Shown: positions 36,935 through 47,187 of the stretch, piece after piece | How positions within the stretch are numbered: position 1 is the first letter of the stretch | How the letters are laid out: each line of letters begins with the position of its first letter | Assembly: GCF_012516435.1 (NCBI RefSeq) | Contig: NZ_CP051216.1 | Span: forward strand, 248,001 to 312,000 | DNA from: Pseudodesulfovibrio sp. zrk46 | Lineage (GTDB): Bacteria > Desulfobacterota > Desulfovibrionia > Desulfovibrionales > Desulfovibrionaceae | Length of the DNA: 64,000 bases | Direction of reading: 5' to 3' | Program-made: the position numbers and the translations under genes | Notes under the pieces: model-generated | What the model was told of the DNA's origin: nothing | Databases searched by the model: none | What the model saw: the letters and a program-made list of their open reading frames with translations, nothing else

Positions 36935-36938
<4 letters not shown>
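36612..36938 (-). CDS. atpQ: AtpQ (AtpI-like), N-ATPase accessory membrane protein
   Basis: 108 residues. A basic N-terminus (GSKERRRIRAGREPNVG) precedes two hydrophobic helices (GLGLFGVVGWFVAIPTLLGVMLG and TLMLMIGGLGLGCVNAWLWL), followed by a charged tail. This is the AtpI/AtpQ plan of c-ring assembly chaperones and Mg2+-related helpers. Start ATG overlaps the atpC stop as ATGA. Confidence 0.88.
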
Positions 36939-39856
<2,918 letters not shown>

Positions 39857-39938
39857 TGGCGCACTTTCGCGCCATAGGCAGATCATTTCCCGGCTAACGG
39901 GAAAGGTCCGGTCTGCTTTGTCCCGGGGCACTGCCCCG
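39857..39938 (+). other. Three consecutive hairpins in the leader of the first recombinase
   Basis: TGGCGC/GCGCCA (39857-39874, loop 6), TTTCCCG/CGGGAAA (39886-39904, loop 5) and CGGGGCA/TGCCCCG (39924-39938, loop 1) follow each other and end 23 bases before the start codon. They could be recombination-site arms or a structured 5' leader. Confidence 0.6.
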
Positions 39939-39961
39939 AACTATTCTTGAAGGAGAAATCC

Positions 39962-40918
39962 ATGACAAAATCCATCAGCTTGGTACTGGGCGCGAACAGG
40001 GCAACCCTGTCCGGCCCGCGCTCGAAACAACTCAGAATTCGCCAAAACGCTAAGGCCTTTGCAGGCCGACTGCGTGAAGCTGGGTTCGGGGTCCGAAAAT
40101 GGACAAACATTTCCAACAAACATTTTGCGGCGGTCGCCGACAGAATGAAAGATCAAGGCGTGGGTGACGGGCGTATAGCTGAAGTCTTCAGTGCTGCCCG
40201 TCACCTGTGCGAAGCCTACGGCAACACGCGCATCAATCCGACCAACGATGTGTTCGATGTGAAGCGCGGTACTATTGCCAACGCCAACAGCAAAGCGGTT
40301 GCCCCTGAATTTGTCTTGGGGGCAATCGCCAAACTTGAAGGCGGGCAATACGAGCACGGTCCTCGCTGTGCTGCTCAGATTCGTCTGCAGTACGAATTGG
40401 GGTTACGCCGGGAAGAGTCGGCCAAGCTCGACCTGATTAATGACTGGGACAGGGAAGGCCGTACCCTTCACATCCAATATGGCCCAAAGGGTGGCCGCCC
40501 ACGGACCTTGTACAATCTGTCCGACAGGCAGCAGGATGCTCTGCAGAACGCACTGCCCTATGTCAGTCAATCTGACAGGCCAGGGATTCACAACCTGATG
40601 CCTGAAGGCATGGGGGATAAGTGGCAAGAAAAGCTGTCCTACGCGGCAAGACTCTGCGGCTTCACCAAGCGCGAAAGCGGGTGGACTCTGCACAGCAATC
40701 GGCACGAACGGTTTCACCACATGTATGTCGAGCACACAGGATTCCAACCGCCCAATCAGCACGAATCCGTAGAAGCCTTCCATCAGGCTGCCCAAGACGC
40801 AGTGGGGGAAGGATGGCCCCAACTCGATGCTGAAGCTCGTGATGAAATCGAAGTGACGGCTGGACATTCCGCAGGAAGGCGCGATGTGTCCGACGCTTAC
40901 CTTGGTAGTTCATATTAG
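39962..40918 (+). CDS. Tyrosine recombinase-type integrase (Integrase_1 family)
   Basis: 318 residues from the ATG 39962-39964, with AAGGAG 7 bases upstream. N-terminal SAM-like DNA-binding part ~1-110 (KQLRIRQNAKAFAGRLREAGF, MKDQGVGDGRIAEVFSAARHL). Catalytic part ~120-318: first arginine in YELGLRREESAKL, then IQYGPKGGRPRTLYNLSDRQQ, HSNRHERFHHMY, and TAGHSAGRRDVSDAYLGSS with the C-terminal His and the probable nucleophilic Tyr. This is the integrase-domain family found on conjugative elements and plasmids. It belongs to the recombination end of the island. Confidence 0.82.
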   Translation: MTKSISLVLGANRATLSGPRSKQLRIRQNAKAFAGRLREAGFGVRKWTNISNKHFAAVADRMKDQGVGDGRIAEVFSAARHLCEAYGNTRINPTNDVFDVKRGTIANANSKAVAPEFVLGAIAKLEGGQYEHGPRCAAQIRLQYELGLRREESAKLDLINDWDREGRTLHIQYGPKGGRPRTLYNLSDRQQDALQNALPYVSQSDRPGIHNLMPEGMGDKWQEKLSYAARLCGFTKRESGWTLHSNRHERFHHMYVEHTGFQPPNQHESVEAFHQAAQDAVGEGWPQLDAEARDEIEVTAGHSAGRRDVSDAYLGSSY

Positions 40919-40921
40919 ATG

Positions 40922-40952
40922 AAACCCCGCCATTTTGTGCGGGGTTTTCTCA
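40922..40952 (+). terminator. Intrinsic terminator after the first integrase
   Basis: AACCCCGC pairs with GCGGGGTT and runs into TTCTC, 3 bases after the stop. Confidence 0.75.
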
Positions 40953-40960
40953 TGGGCGCG

Positions 40961-41002
40961 GGTTGGAGAGCGAGATTGACTCGTCAATCTCGCTCTCCAA
41001 CC
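40961..41002. repeat. Long perfect hairpin 1
   Basis: The 19-bp arms 40961-40979 and 40984-41002 are exact inverted complements around the 4-base loop CTCG. The arms begin GGTTGGAGAGCGAG. It directly abuts hairpin 2. Confidence 0.95.
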
Positions 41003-41046
41003 ATAATCCCCATTTGTCGACCGGTAGGCCGACAAATGGGGATTAT
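41003..41046. repeat. Long perfect hairpin 2
   Basis: The 17-bp arms 41003-41019 (ATAATCCCCATTTGTCG) and 41030-41046 are exact inverted complements around a 10-base loop. There is no spacer between it and hairpin 1; the arm sequences are unrelated. Confidence 0.95.
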
Positions 41047-41211
41047 TCTGCTTCAGAGAAAGGATCGTTTTTGAGGCCGTTCAATTTTTTTTTGGGAAAT
41101 TTTGACCGGCCCCCTCTGATCGATTTGACTTATTGAATGCCGATAGTGTCAAAGTGAAGGGTTGGCCGAGTTTTTGGGCGTAATCGCCCCTGGAAATGAC
41201 AACCCGGAAGA

Positions 41212-41550
41212 ATGATGACCTTTGACACCAATCTGAAGACCCGCGTATTATCAGCCAAGGACGTTGCCAAGTTCTTGGGTAAAAGCGTGGACTGGGTCTA
41301 TGATCATGCCGAAGAAGTCGGCGGCGTCAAACGTGGTGGGTCGTGGTTCTTCCCGAACGAGGAAGATATTTATGACCGTCTATTTCAAAGCCGGAAAAGG
41401 GTACCGGTACGATTTCATGGCGAAGGGCAAACGCCACACCAAGGCGTGGTTCAAAACGAAACGGGCCGCAAAAGCAGCCGAAGCCGAAAAAAGAAAGGAA
41501 GTAAAAAGACAGCTGGCAATGGCAGCCCAGGGCGACATGGACTTGCTTGA
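41212..41550 (+). CDS. Excisionase-like helix-turn-helix protein, overlapping the second integrase
   Basis: 112 residues. The first ~60 form a MerR/AlpA-type winged HTH: LSAKDVAKFLGKSVDWVYDH, then GGVKRGGSWFFPNEEDIYDRL, typical of excisionases and integrase co-factors. After the HTH the frame continues for ~55 Lys/Arg/Ser-rich residues (SSRSRKKKGSKKTAGNG) that overlap the start of the integrase gene in another frame (179 bases). Either this tail is real, or the HTH is joined to the integrase by frameshifting; neither is proven. Start ATG at 41212 or 41215, with GGAAG just upstream. Confidence 0.65.
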   Translation: MMTFDTNLKTRVLSAKDVAKFLGKSVDWVYDHAEEVGGVKRGGSWFFPNEEDIYDRLFQSRKRVPVRFHGEGQTPHQGVVQNETGRKSSRSRKKKGSKKTAGNGSPGRHGLA

Positions 41551-42451
41551 TCTGCTGAACCTGCGGCTTGATTACCTCCTTGAGCGAGCATACTCGGATT
41601 CGCATTATAAGAAGAGCAAGTATGCCGCCCAACGTCTGCTAGACTACTTGGGCAACGTGCCGTGCAGCACCATCACCCGCCTGATGGCAGACGAATTCCT
41701 AATGGACCGGGTGAAGGCAAACGGCCCGGTGGCAGGCAACAACGACCTCAAGGTGCTTCGGGCAGCATTTTCTTGGGCCACGAAGCGAGGACAGCGGTTC
41801 ATCCAAGAAAATCCCTTTGCGGGGTTGGAATCATTCCCCAGCGACAAGCCCAAGGAAAAGAAGCTGACTCCCACAAGCGCGGAACTGGATCGCATCATTG
41901 CCGCAGCTAAACCGGAAAATCGAGCCTACCTGTGGGTGCTACGCGAAACTTTGGCTCGGAGCATTGAAGTGCATCGCCTCAAGTGGAAGCGGGTAAGCTT
42001 CAAGGATCGTTACGTTGAACTGAAGACGTACAAGAACAAGAATCGGGAACCGGTTCTACGCCAGGTCCCCATGACGGACAAACTGTATGAAGTGTTGTCC
42101 GAATTGTACGCCGAGCGTGATCCCGATAAGGAATGGGTGTTCTGGACAAGGGGATACAACCCCAAGACCCGGAAGATGGAAGAAGGGCCGTACAAGAAGG
42201 GTCGATACAAAATGCTCAAGACGACCTGTGAAAATGCCAAGGTGGATTACTACAGCTTCCACCGCTTCAGAGCATCGGGCGCATCCGTCATGGATAACAA
42301 CGGTGCCTTGCTCCCGGGCATCCAGCGCGTCCTTGGACATGCTGACCGCCGCAGCACGGAAATCTATCTGGAAAGGCTCCGTGACGTGGAACGCGATGCC
42401 ATGGATGTCTACGAAAGGGAAAGCCGCAAGGATGATAGTAAAGTTGCATAG
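41372..42451 (+). CDS. Site-specific tyrosine recombinase/phage-type integrase
   Basis: 359 residues from the ATG 41372-41374 (AGGAAG upstream). N-terminal arm-binding strand MTVYFKAGKGYRYDFMAKGK with KTKRAAKAAEAEKRKE, core-binding helices ~70-170, catalytic domain ~185-359. Catalytic residues: Arg in LRETLARSIEVHRLKW, the HxxR motif in YSFHRFRASGASV, His in RVLGHADRRSTEIYLERL and the following Tyr. The set is complete, so it is probably active. It lies at the right edge of the island and overlaps the HTH frame upstream. Confidence 0.92.
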   Translation: MTVYFKAGKGYRYDFMAKGKRHTKAWFKTKRAAKAAEAEKRKEVKRQLAMAAQGDMDLLDLLNLRLDYLLERAYSDSHYKKSKYAAQRLLDYLGNVPCSTITRLMADEFLMDRVKANGPVAGNNDLKVLRAAFSWATKRGQRFIQENPFAGLESFPSDKPKEKKLTPTSAELDRIIAAAKPENRAYLWVLRETLARSIEVHRLKWKRVSFKDRYVELKTYKNKNREPVLRQVPMTDKLYEVLSELYAERDPDKEWVFWTRGYNPKTRKMEEGPYKKGRYKMLKTTCENAKVDYYSFHRFRASGASVMDNNGALLPGIQRVLGHADRRSTEIYLERLRDVERDAMDVYERESRKDDSKVA

Positions 42452-42485
42452 CAATTTAACACACGCGGTTCACACACAAACATCA

Positions 42486-42517
42486 AACGGGTTGCAGACA
42501 TCAGTCGGCAACCCGTT
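42486..42517 (+). terminator. Stem-loop downstream of the second integrase
   Basis: AACGGGTTGC (42486-42495) and GCAACCCGTT (42508-42517) form a perfect 10-bp stem with a 12-base loop. No U-run follows; it could be a weak terminator or part of an attachment region. Confidence 0.45.
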
Positions 42518-42636
42518 GAAAACAGAAGAGAAGAGCCAATAGTCACACATGAAGGTCGTGGCTATTCCAAAGGGTATAGCCCTTTGCTTCAGCCGTTGAC
42601 GAGTCTTCGAGCCTTACGGATGAAGACAGCAGCGAT

Positions 42637-42688
42637 GGCCGCCGGAGGCGAAATCACCCGACAAATCCGCCGAAGGCGGCATCCCATT
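42637..42688 (-). repeat. Intergenic palindromic repeat A, copy 2 (shortened)
   Basis: On the minus strand: GCCGCCTTCGGCGG, a short spacer, then the core GGTGATTTCGCCTCCGGCGG. The 3' hairpins of the other copies are missing. It starts 6 bases after the stop of the NHL-like gene, in sense with it, and marks the right edge of the island. Confidence 0.7.
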
Positions 42689-42693
42689 CTGAT

Positions 42694-43155
42694 TTATCTT
42701 TCAACAAAATCCTTACGGTCCACTCTCACAATCACGCCGTCTTCCATGGCGATGAGCAAACCGCCGTCGCGATCGATATCGAGTCCGACAGGAGCACCGC
42801 AACAGTGGTAGACTTCTCGCACCGAACCGTCTAGGGACACCACGAATACGCTACCAGCTTCCGTGCCGACAAAGACATTGCGCAACCGGTCCACGGCCAC
42901 GGAGGTAGGTACACCCGGCACACGGGCCAGCAATACGGGATCAGACTCGGGCGGCAGACAGAACACATCGCCTGTCACTTTGTTAGCGGTATAGAGAAGA
43001 CCGCGATGGTCCTGCGCCAGACCGACGGTGTTGGGCAAGCCCTGCCCCAGAATGCGCCCTTGCGCTTCTGCCATGCAAATGTTTGTGGAAAGTACGACCA
43101 TGGCACAGGCCAACAGTACGGAAATGGTCAGACGAAAACTCAGCGAAACCAACAT
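42694..43155 (-). CDS. Exported NHL/beta-propeller-like protein, short
   Basis: 153 residues with a signal peptide (TISVLLACAMVVLSTNICMAEA). The mature part carries about three repeats of a propeller-blade pattern: PNTVGLAQDHRGLLYTANKVTGDVFCL, PTSVAVDRLRNVFVGTEAGSVFVVS, PVGLDIDRDGGLLIAMEDGVIVRV. This is the NHL/SMP-30 type. Full propellers need six or more blades, so the protein is short: it is either a fragment or it assembles as an oligomer. ATG 43153-43155 with AAGGAGG. Divergent from the first LysR gene. Confidence 0.7.
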   Translation of the reverse strand: MLVSLSFRLTISVLLACAMVVLSTNICMAEAQGRILGQGLPNTVGLAQDHRGLLYTANKVTGDVFCLPPESDPVLLARVPGVPTSVAVDRLRNVFVGTEAGSVFVVSLDGSVREVYHCCGAPVGLDIDRDGGLLIAMEDGVIVRVDRKDFVER

Positions 43156-43206
43156 AAGCGCCTCCTTGTTCGTGTTGCCCAGACGCTAGAGACCGGGCAT
43201 GAATAT

Positions 43207-43219
43207 GTCCAATATATAT
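43207..43219 (+). promoter_or_regulatory. Motif GTCCAATATATAT, copy 1 (LysR upstream)
   Basis: A 13-base motif 35 bases before the first LysR start, repeated exactly at 44255-44267 before the second LysR. The AT-rich half could be a -10 region; the shared copy points to a common promoter or regulator site. Confidence 0.45.
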
Positions 43220-43253
43220 TTACATCGCAATTAAGACTTGATACATCTCAATA

Positions 43254-44168
43254 ATGGAACTCAGACAAATTAAGTATTTCATCGCCGTGGCCGAGGAACT
43301 TCACTTCGGACGAGCTGCCGAGCGTTGTCATATCGCCCAGCCCCCCCTTTCCCAGCAGATCAAGAAGCTGGAGGAAGAGGTGGGGGTAAAGCTGCTGGAA
43401 CGCACCAGCCGCAAGGTGGCCCTCACCCCTGAGGGGAATGAATTCCTGCGCCGCTGTCGGGACATCATGGACCGCATCGACGAAGCCGTGCATTGCATCC
43501 AGGACATGTCCAAAGGCCTTGAGGGGCAACTCCACGTTGGCTTCATCGGTCCGGCAGCCCTGAGCAAGCTGCCCCAGACCATCCGCGCCTTCCGCGAGGC
43601 CAACCCCAACATCCGGCTGGAGTTCTCGGCCAAGTCCACCACCGAGCAGTTGCCCATGCTCCGCGCCGATCGTCTCGACATCGCCTTTGTGCGGCTGTTC
43701 GGCCATGACACCAGCGGGTTGAATACGATGGTATTCCTGCGCGAGCCCTATGTTCTCGCCATTCCGGAAGGCCACCATTTCACGGATCGAAAGCGCGTCG
43801 ACATAACCGACCTCAAAGGCGAACCGCTCATCTTCAACCAACGCATCGCGCAACCAGCCCTCTATCGTTCGCTCATCGGCTCCTTTCACAAGGCGGGCTT
43901 CATGCCCAACATCGTGCAGGAGGTGAACACCGAGCAGTCCACCGTGGCGCTGGTGGCAACAGGCCTCGGCTGCGCCCTCGTTCCGGCCTCCAGTGCAGGC
44001 GACAAGCGTTCCGGCGTGACCTTCAAACCTCTGGACGGCGATCTGCCCCAGTGGGAGATCACAGCCCTGTGGAAGCAGAAGAACGAAACCGCTCTGCTCC
44101 GCAAGTTTCTCAAGGTCGTGGCCGAGTATCGCGAAGTCCTCGACGGCACGCCCGAGTGGGCCTTGTAA
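43254..44168 (+). CDS. LysR-family transcriptional regulator (1 of 2 tandem)
   Basis: 304 residues. N-terminal winged HTH: MELRQIKYFIAVAEELHFGRAAERC, then HIAQPPLSQQIKKLEEEVGVKLLER. The C-terminal two-lobe effector domain starts near residue 90 (LHVGFIGPAALSKLPQTIRAF). Of the CatR/BenM-like subgroup by its HTH wording. No divergent metabolic operon is adjacent except the small NHL-like gene. A paralog with near-identical HTH follows; a terminator lies between them. Confidence 0.93.
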   Translation: MELRQIKYFIAVAEELHFGRAAERCHIAQPPLSQQIKKLEEEVGVKLLERTSRKVALTPEGNEFLRRCRDIMDRIDEAVHCIQDMSKGLEGQLHVGFIGPAALSKLPQTIRAFREANPNIRLEFSAKSTTEQLPMLRADRLDIAFVRLFGHDTSGLNTMVFLREPYVLAIPEGHHFTDRKRVDITDLKGEPLIFNQRIAQPALYRSLIGSFHKAGFMPNIVQEVNTEQSTVALVATGLGCALVPASSAGDKRSGVTFKPLDGDLPQWEITALWKQKNETALLRKFLKVVAEYREVLDGTPEWAL

Positions 44169-44195
44169 CTGCACTTTCATCTAGCCATCTCCTTT

Positions 44196-44233
44196 AAAGG
44201 GACGCCCGACTTGTCATTGGGCGTCCCTTTAAG
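44196..44233 (+). terminator. Intrinsic terminator after the first LysR gene
   Basis: A perfect 12-bp stem, AAAGGGACGCCC with GGGCGTCCCTTT, around an 11-base loop (GACTTGTCATT), followed by AAG. Confidence 0.75.
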
Positions 44234-44254
44234 TATGTCCAGAAAACGCGATAC

Positions 44255-44267
44255 GTCCAATATATAT
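44255..44267 (+). promoter_or_regulatory. Motif GTCCAATATATAT, copy 2 (LysR upstream)
   Basis: Exact repeat of the motif at 43207-43219, about 50 bases before the second LysR start. Followed by ATTGCGATA and TCGATAT segments that form an imperfect inverted repeat, a possible LysR binding site. Confidence 0.45.
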
Positions 44268-44316
44268 GTCGACCTATTGCGATACCTTTTCGATATAATG
44301 AATTGCGGAGGCATCC

Positions 44317-45255
44317 ATGGAACTGCGCCAACTCAAATACTTTGTGGCCGTTGCCGAAGAGTTGAACTTCACCCGCGCGGCAGAGCGTTGCCACATTGCC
44401 CAGCCGCCCCTGTCCCAGCAGATCAAGAAGCTGGAGGAGGAGCTGGGCTGCAAACTTTTTGACCGTACCAATCGAGTGGTAGCCCTCACAGAGCAGGGAA
44501 AGACCTTTCTCTGTGTGGCGCGCAACACGCTGGAGACTCTCGATGCCGGGGTGACCCGCATCAAGTCCATTGCCCGGGGCGAGATCGGGCGGCTACGCAT
44601 CGGTTTCCTCAACTCCGCCATCCACACCAAATTTCCAGAAGCACTTACCGAGTTCCGCAAACGGTTCCCAGGCATTGTCCTCGACATTCAGGAGATGGAG
44701 TCACGCTCACAAAAAAATGCCATCCTCGATGGAGAGCTTGATGTTGGATTATGTCATCATTGCCACACCGACTCCGACAAAATGGAGTCACGCACCTTCA
44801 TAGAGGACACCTACTATCTCGCGGTTCACGAGAATCACCCCTTTGCCAAGCGCGGTACAGCGGGGTGGGATGATCTCAAGGGTGAACCATTCATCATGTT
44901 CTCCCGCCTTCATTATCCCAACGCATACGAACGCTCCATCGCCCGCTTTCACGAGCGTGACTGCATGCCCCGCATTGTGCAGGAAGCCCGGACGCAACAG
45001 ATCAAGCTCTCACTCATTGCCGCTGGTATGGGCATGGGATTTGTACCGGAACGAATGGAGAAAGTATGCCCGCCCTGCGTCAAGCTGCTCCCGTTCGAGT
45101 GGGATGGCGTCAAGCAGTACAGCGCTATCAAGGTGGCATGGAGAAAGGGCGAGGTATCCACGGCCCTCAGGCATTTTCTGGATGTGCTAAAAGAGTTCAG
45201 TTCCTGCAGTGATCTCGAAATCAAAGGATGCTGGGTGTTCCCAAAATCCAAGTAA
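44317..45255 (+). CDS. LysR-family transcriptional regulator (2 of 2 tandem)
   Basis: 312 residues. HTH: MELRQLKYFVAVAEELNFTRAAERC, then HIAQPPLSQQIKKLEEELGCKLF, almost the same as the preceding regulator. The effector domain has diverged more (RLRIGFLNSAIHTKFPEALTEF). Tandem duplication is the simplest origin. Ribosome site CGGAGG 5 bases before the ATG. The effector and targets are not evident from neighbours. Confidence 0.93.
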   Translation: MELRQLKYFVAVAEELNFTRAAERCHIAQPPLSQQIKKLEEELGCKLFDRTNRVVALTEQGKTFLCVARNTLETLDAGVTRIKSIARGEIGRLRIGFLNSAIHTKFPEALTEFRKRFPGIVLDIQEMESRSQKNAILDGELDVGLCHHCHTDSDKMESRTFIEDTYYLAVHENHPFAKRGTAGWDDLKGEPFIMFSRLHYPNAYERSIARFHERDCMPRIVQEARTQQIKLSLIAAGMGMGFVPERMEKVCPPCVKLLPFEWDGVKQYSAIKVAWRKGEVSTALRHFLDVLKEFSSCSDLEIKGCWVFPKSK

Positions 45256-45328
45256 CGATCTGGACTTTGATCGTAATGTAGGCAAAAACGCAGCACGCAA
45301 TGAATTCAATCCGCAACGAGGAATACAT

Positions 45329-45655
45329 ATGACCACCGAAGGACAGGCCACCCGCGAGCGGCTGGAGGCAGACATTGCCACCGCACAGGACCAGATTTTG
45401 GCATTCAACGCCCACTGGCTGAACCACAAACACCTCACCTCTGCCGTCGGAGCAGCGGTAATGGCGTTCATCTTCACCGGGATGCTGGTACCACCCGCTG
45501 AAATCGTCATGTGGGTATTATGTGGTGCGCTGGTGGCTGCGTTTGCCGGTGTTTTGGTATGGCGAGGCAAGAAGGCCGACGCCTTGAATGAACAGATGGC
45601 CACCGCCCAGAAAGCATTCAAGGAATACGAGCGGGGACGGAGAAAGAAGAAATAG
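45329..45655 (+). CDS. Small two-TM membrane protein, hypothetical
   Basis: 108 residues from the ATG 45329-45331 (GAGGAA upstream). N-terminal helix RERLEADIATAQDQILAFNAHW, two hydrophobic helices (LTSAVGAAVMAFIFTGMLV and IVMWVLCGALVAAFAGVLVW), then a Lys/Arg-rich helical tail. Not recognised. It follows the second LysR gene by 73 bases on the same strand and may be co-transcribed. Confidence 0.7.
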   Translation: MTTEGQATRERLEADIATAQDQILAFNAHWLNHKHLTSAVGAAVMAFIFTGMLVPPAEIVMWVLCGALVAAFAGVLVWRGKKADALNEQMATAQKAFKEYERGRRKKK

Positions 45656-45663
45656 GCAGCCGC

Positions 45664-46104
45664 CTAATCTTCCATGATATCTTCGTTCCACAGCTCCGGT
45701 TTTTCCCGGATCAGTCGTTCCATCAGGTCAATACACCCCGGATGATCGACGATCTCCACCTCGACACCACGAGAGCGCAGGAATTCCTCGTTGCCGCCGA
45801 AGTTGCGGTTTTCCCCGATGACAACCTTTGGGATACCGAACTGAACAATGGTCCCCGAGCACATCATGCACGGTGAAAGTGTGGTGTAGAGCACGGTGTC
45901 TCGATAACTCTTCTGCCGCCCCGCCTTGCGCAGACAGTCCATCTCGCCATGCGCGATGGGATCACCGAGCTGCACTCGCTGATTATGACCACGGGCCACA
46001 ATTTCATCCCCCCGGACCAACACGGCACCAATGGGCAGCCCACCCTCGTCATAGCTTTTCTTGGCCAGTGCATAGGCTTCTTCCATGAACTTATCAGTGG
46101 GCAT
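45664..46104 (-). CDS. Cytosine deaminase, yeast Fcy1-like (CMP/dCMP deaminase fold)
   Basis: 146 residues. Zinc motifs: AHGEMDCL (HxE, proton shuttle) and TLSPCMMCSGTIV (PCxxC). Unlike TadA, the C-terminal half follows yeast cytosine deaminase closely: GIPKVVIGENRNFGG, then RSRGVEVEIVDHPGCIDLMERLI and a final ELWNEDIMED, the Trp/Glu-Asp finish that covers the active site in Fcy1. Expected reaction is cytosine to uracil plus ammonia (pyrimidine salvage). ATG 46102-46104 with AAAGGA. Confidence 0.85.
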   Translation of the reverse strand: MPTDKFMEEAYALAKKSYDEGGLPIGAVLVRGDEIVARGHNQRVQLGDPIAHGEMDCLRKAGRQKSYRDTVLYTTLSPCMMCSGTIVQFGIPKVVIGENRNFGGNEEFLRSRGVEVEIVDHPGCIDLMERLIREKPELWNEDIMED

Positions 46105-46354
46105 ACTGTGATCCTTTCAGTTTTCAAGGCGGATTATGGGACGCGGCGCCCTTTTCATCGAGTTCCTTCAACCAAACAGGATAGTTACCCGGTTGTCGAA
46201 ACAGGTGCAAGCGCCCCCTGCATGATACGCTTCAGTCAACCGCTTCAATTTCATACCACAGAACACAGAAATAGCCGTTTACATTATAAATTTTCACGCT
46301 AGCTAGTTCATGAGTGTTGATTGTCGTACGCTCCTGAAAAAAGGAGTATGCGCC

Positions 46355-46798
46355 ATGTTTAGACCTGCCTATTTCCTGCACATAGCCGCCCTTCTCTTCT
46401 TGATAGTCGTCATTAAACCTATTCCGGTCTTTGCCGAGGCCGGTACGCTTACAGATTGCGTCATTGGGTGCAAGCCGAGCGATGAAGCCTGCATCAACTG
46501 TTGCAAGGAAGCCTTTGGTGTGACGGAGACCGTCAACTGTTGCGGAGACTATGGTTCCTGCACAGCTCGCTGCGAAAACTTCGACGGCGTCAAAGCGGTT
46601 GCCTGCTACGGACAATGCCAGCGCGCGCTCAAGCGATGCCATGACGTTTATACCGACGCCGTGATGGAGTTCTCCTGCCCCAATTGGGTCAAGCCGCAGA
46701 ATTGTCCGCATGACTGTCAGGTTTGGAATCCTGAGTCACAGAAGTGCGTTGGCGCGCCCAAGGATGTTTGCGACGAGGGGAAGGAAGACGATTATTAG
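46355..46798 (+). CDS. Cysteine-rich exported protein, unknown
   Basis: 147 residues from the ATG 46355-46357 (GGAG 9 bases upstream). The signal peptide (FLHIAALLFLIVVIKPIPVFA, cut after ~27) leaves a mature domain of ~120 residues with 17 cysteines, in pairs such as CINCCKEAF, NCCGDYGSCTARC, CYGQCQRALKRC and CPHDCQVW. Not recognised as a known family. The motif looks disulfide-rich or metal-binding rather than haem-binding (no CxxCH). It sits alone, with its own upstream region. Confidence 0.7.
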   Translation: MFRPAYFLHIAALLFLIVVIKPIPVFAEAGTLTDCVIGCKPSDEACINCCKEAFGVTETVNCCGDYGSCTARCENFDGVKAVACYGQCQRALKRCHDVYTDAVMEFSCPNWVKPQNCPHDCQVWNPESQKCVGAPKDVCDEGKEDDY

Positions 46799-47187
46799 GA
46801 AGGGATAGGTGATGGTGGTGATGTTTGGGATATTGATGAAGAGGGAATAAGGAAGCCGCCCTATGGGCGGCATGAAGAATGAAAGAATATAGAGCCGGTC
46901 GCTGCGCTTCCTCCAGCTTTCGCTGTCTGAAGCCAGCGACTTCTTTTTGTCCAAAGCGACAAAAATGAAGCAAAAAACGCTTTTCAGAACGCACGCTCCC
47001 CGCCACCCAAACGTCCAAGAATCTGATCAATCCGGGCTGCGCTCCAACGAACCGAATGCTCCGCTTCGCTACGCGCGGTTCGAAGAGCCGCTCCGCCCGT
47101 ATTGTCAGCTTCTAGGCCGTTGTGGGTTTGATGGCTACACAAGAGCAATGGGAATTTCCCCTACATTATAAAAACTATCCCCAACAC
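46799..47187. other. 389-base intergenic stretch with repetitive GC-rich hairpins
   Basis: No gene. It begins with GCCGCCCTATGGGCGGC (46855-46871), followed by several short palindromes around AGCGACTTCTT, CGCTTCGCTACGCG and GGTTCGAAGAGCC. A 74-codon open frame (46947-47171) crosses it but has no ribosome site and a His/Arg/Pro-rich content typical of repeat read-through. Confidence 0.6.

Noticed and set aside
42452-42690. tRNA gene or attachment-site direct repeat at the island edge
   Set aside because: No tRNA-like sequence or convincing direct repeat matching the left edge near 27412-27800 could be seen; only the inverted repeat A copies.
46947-47171. 74-codon open frame between the Cys-rich protein and the AT-rich membrane gene
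   Set aside because: Runs through short palindromes and has an Arg/Pro/His-rich content typical of repeat read-through.
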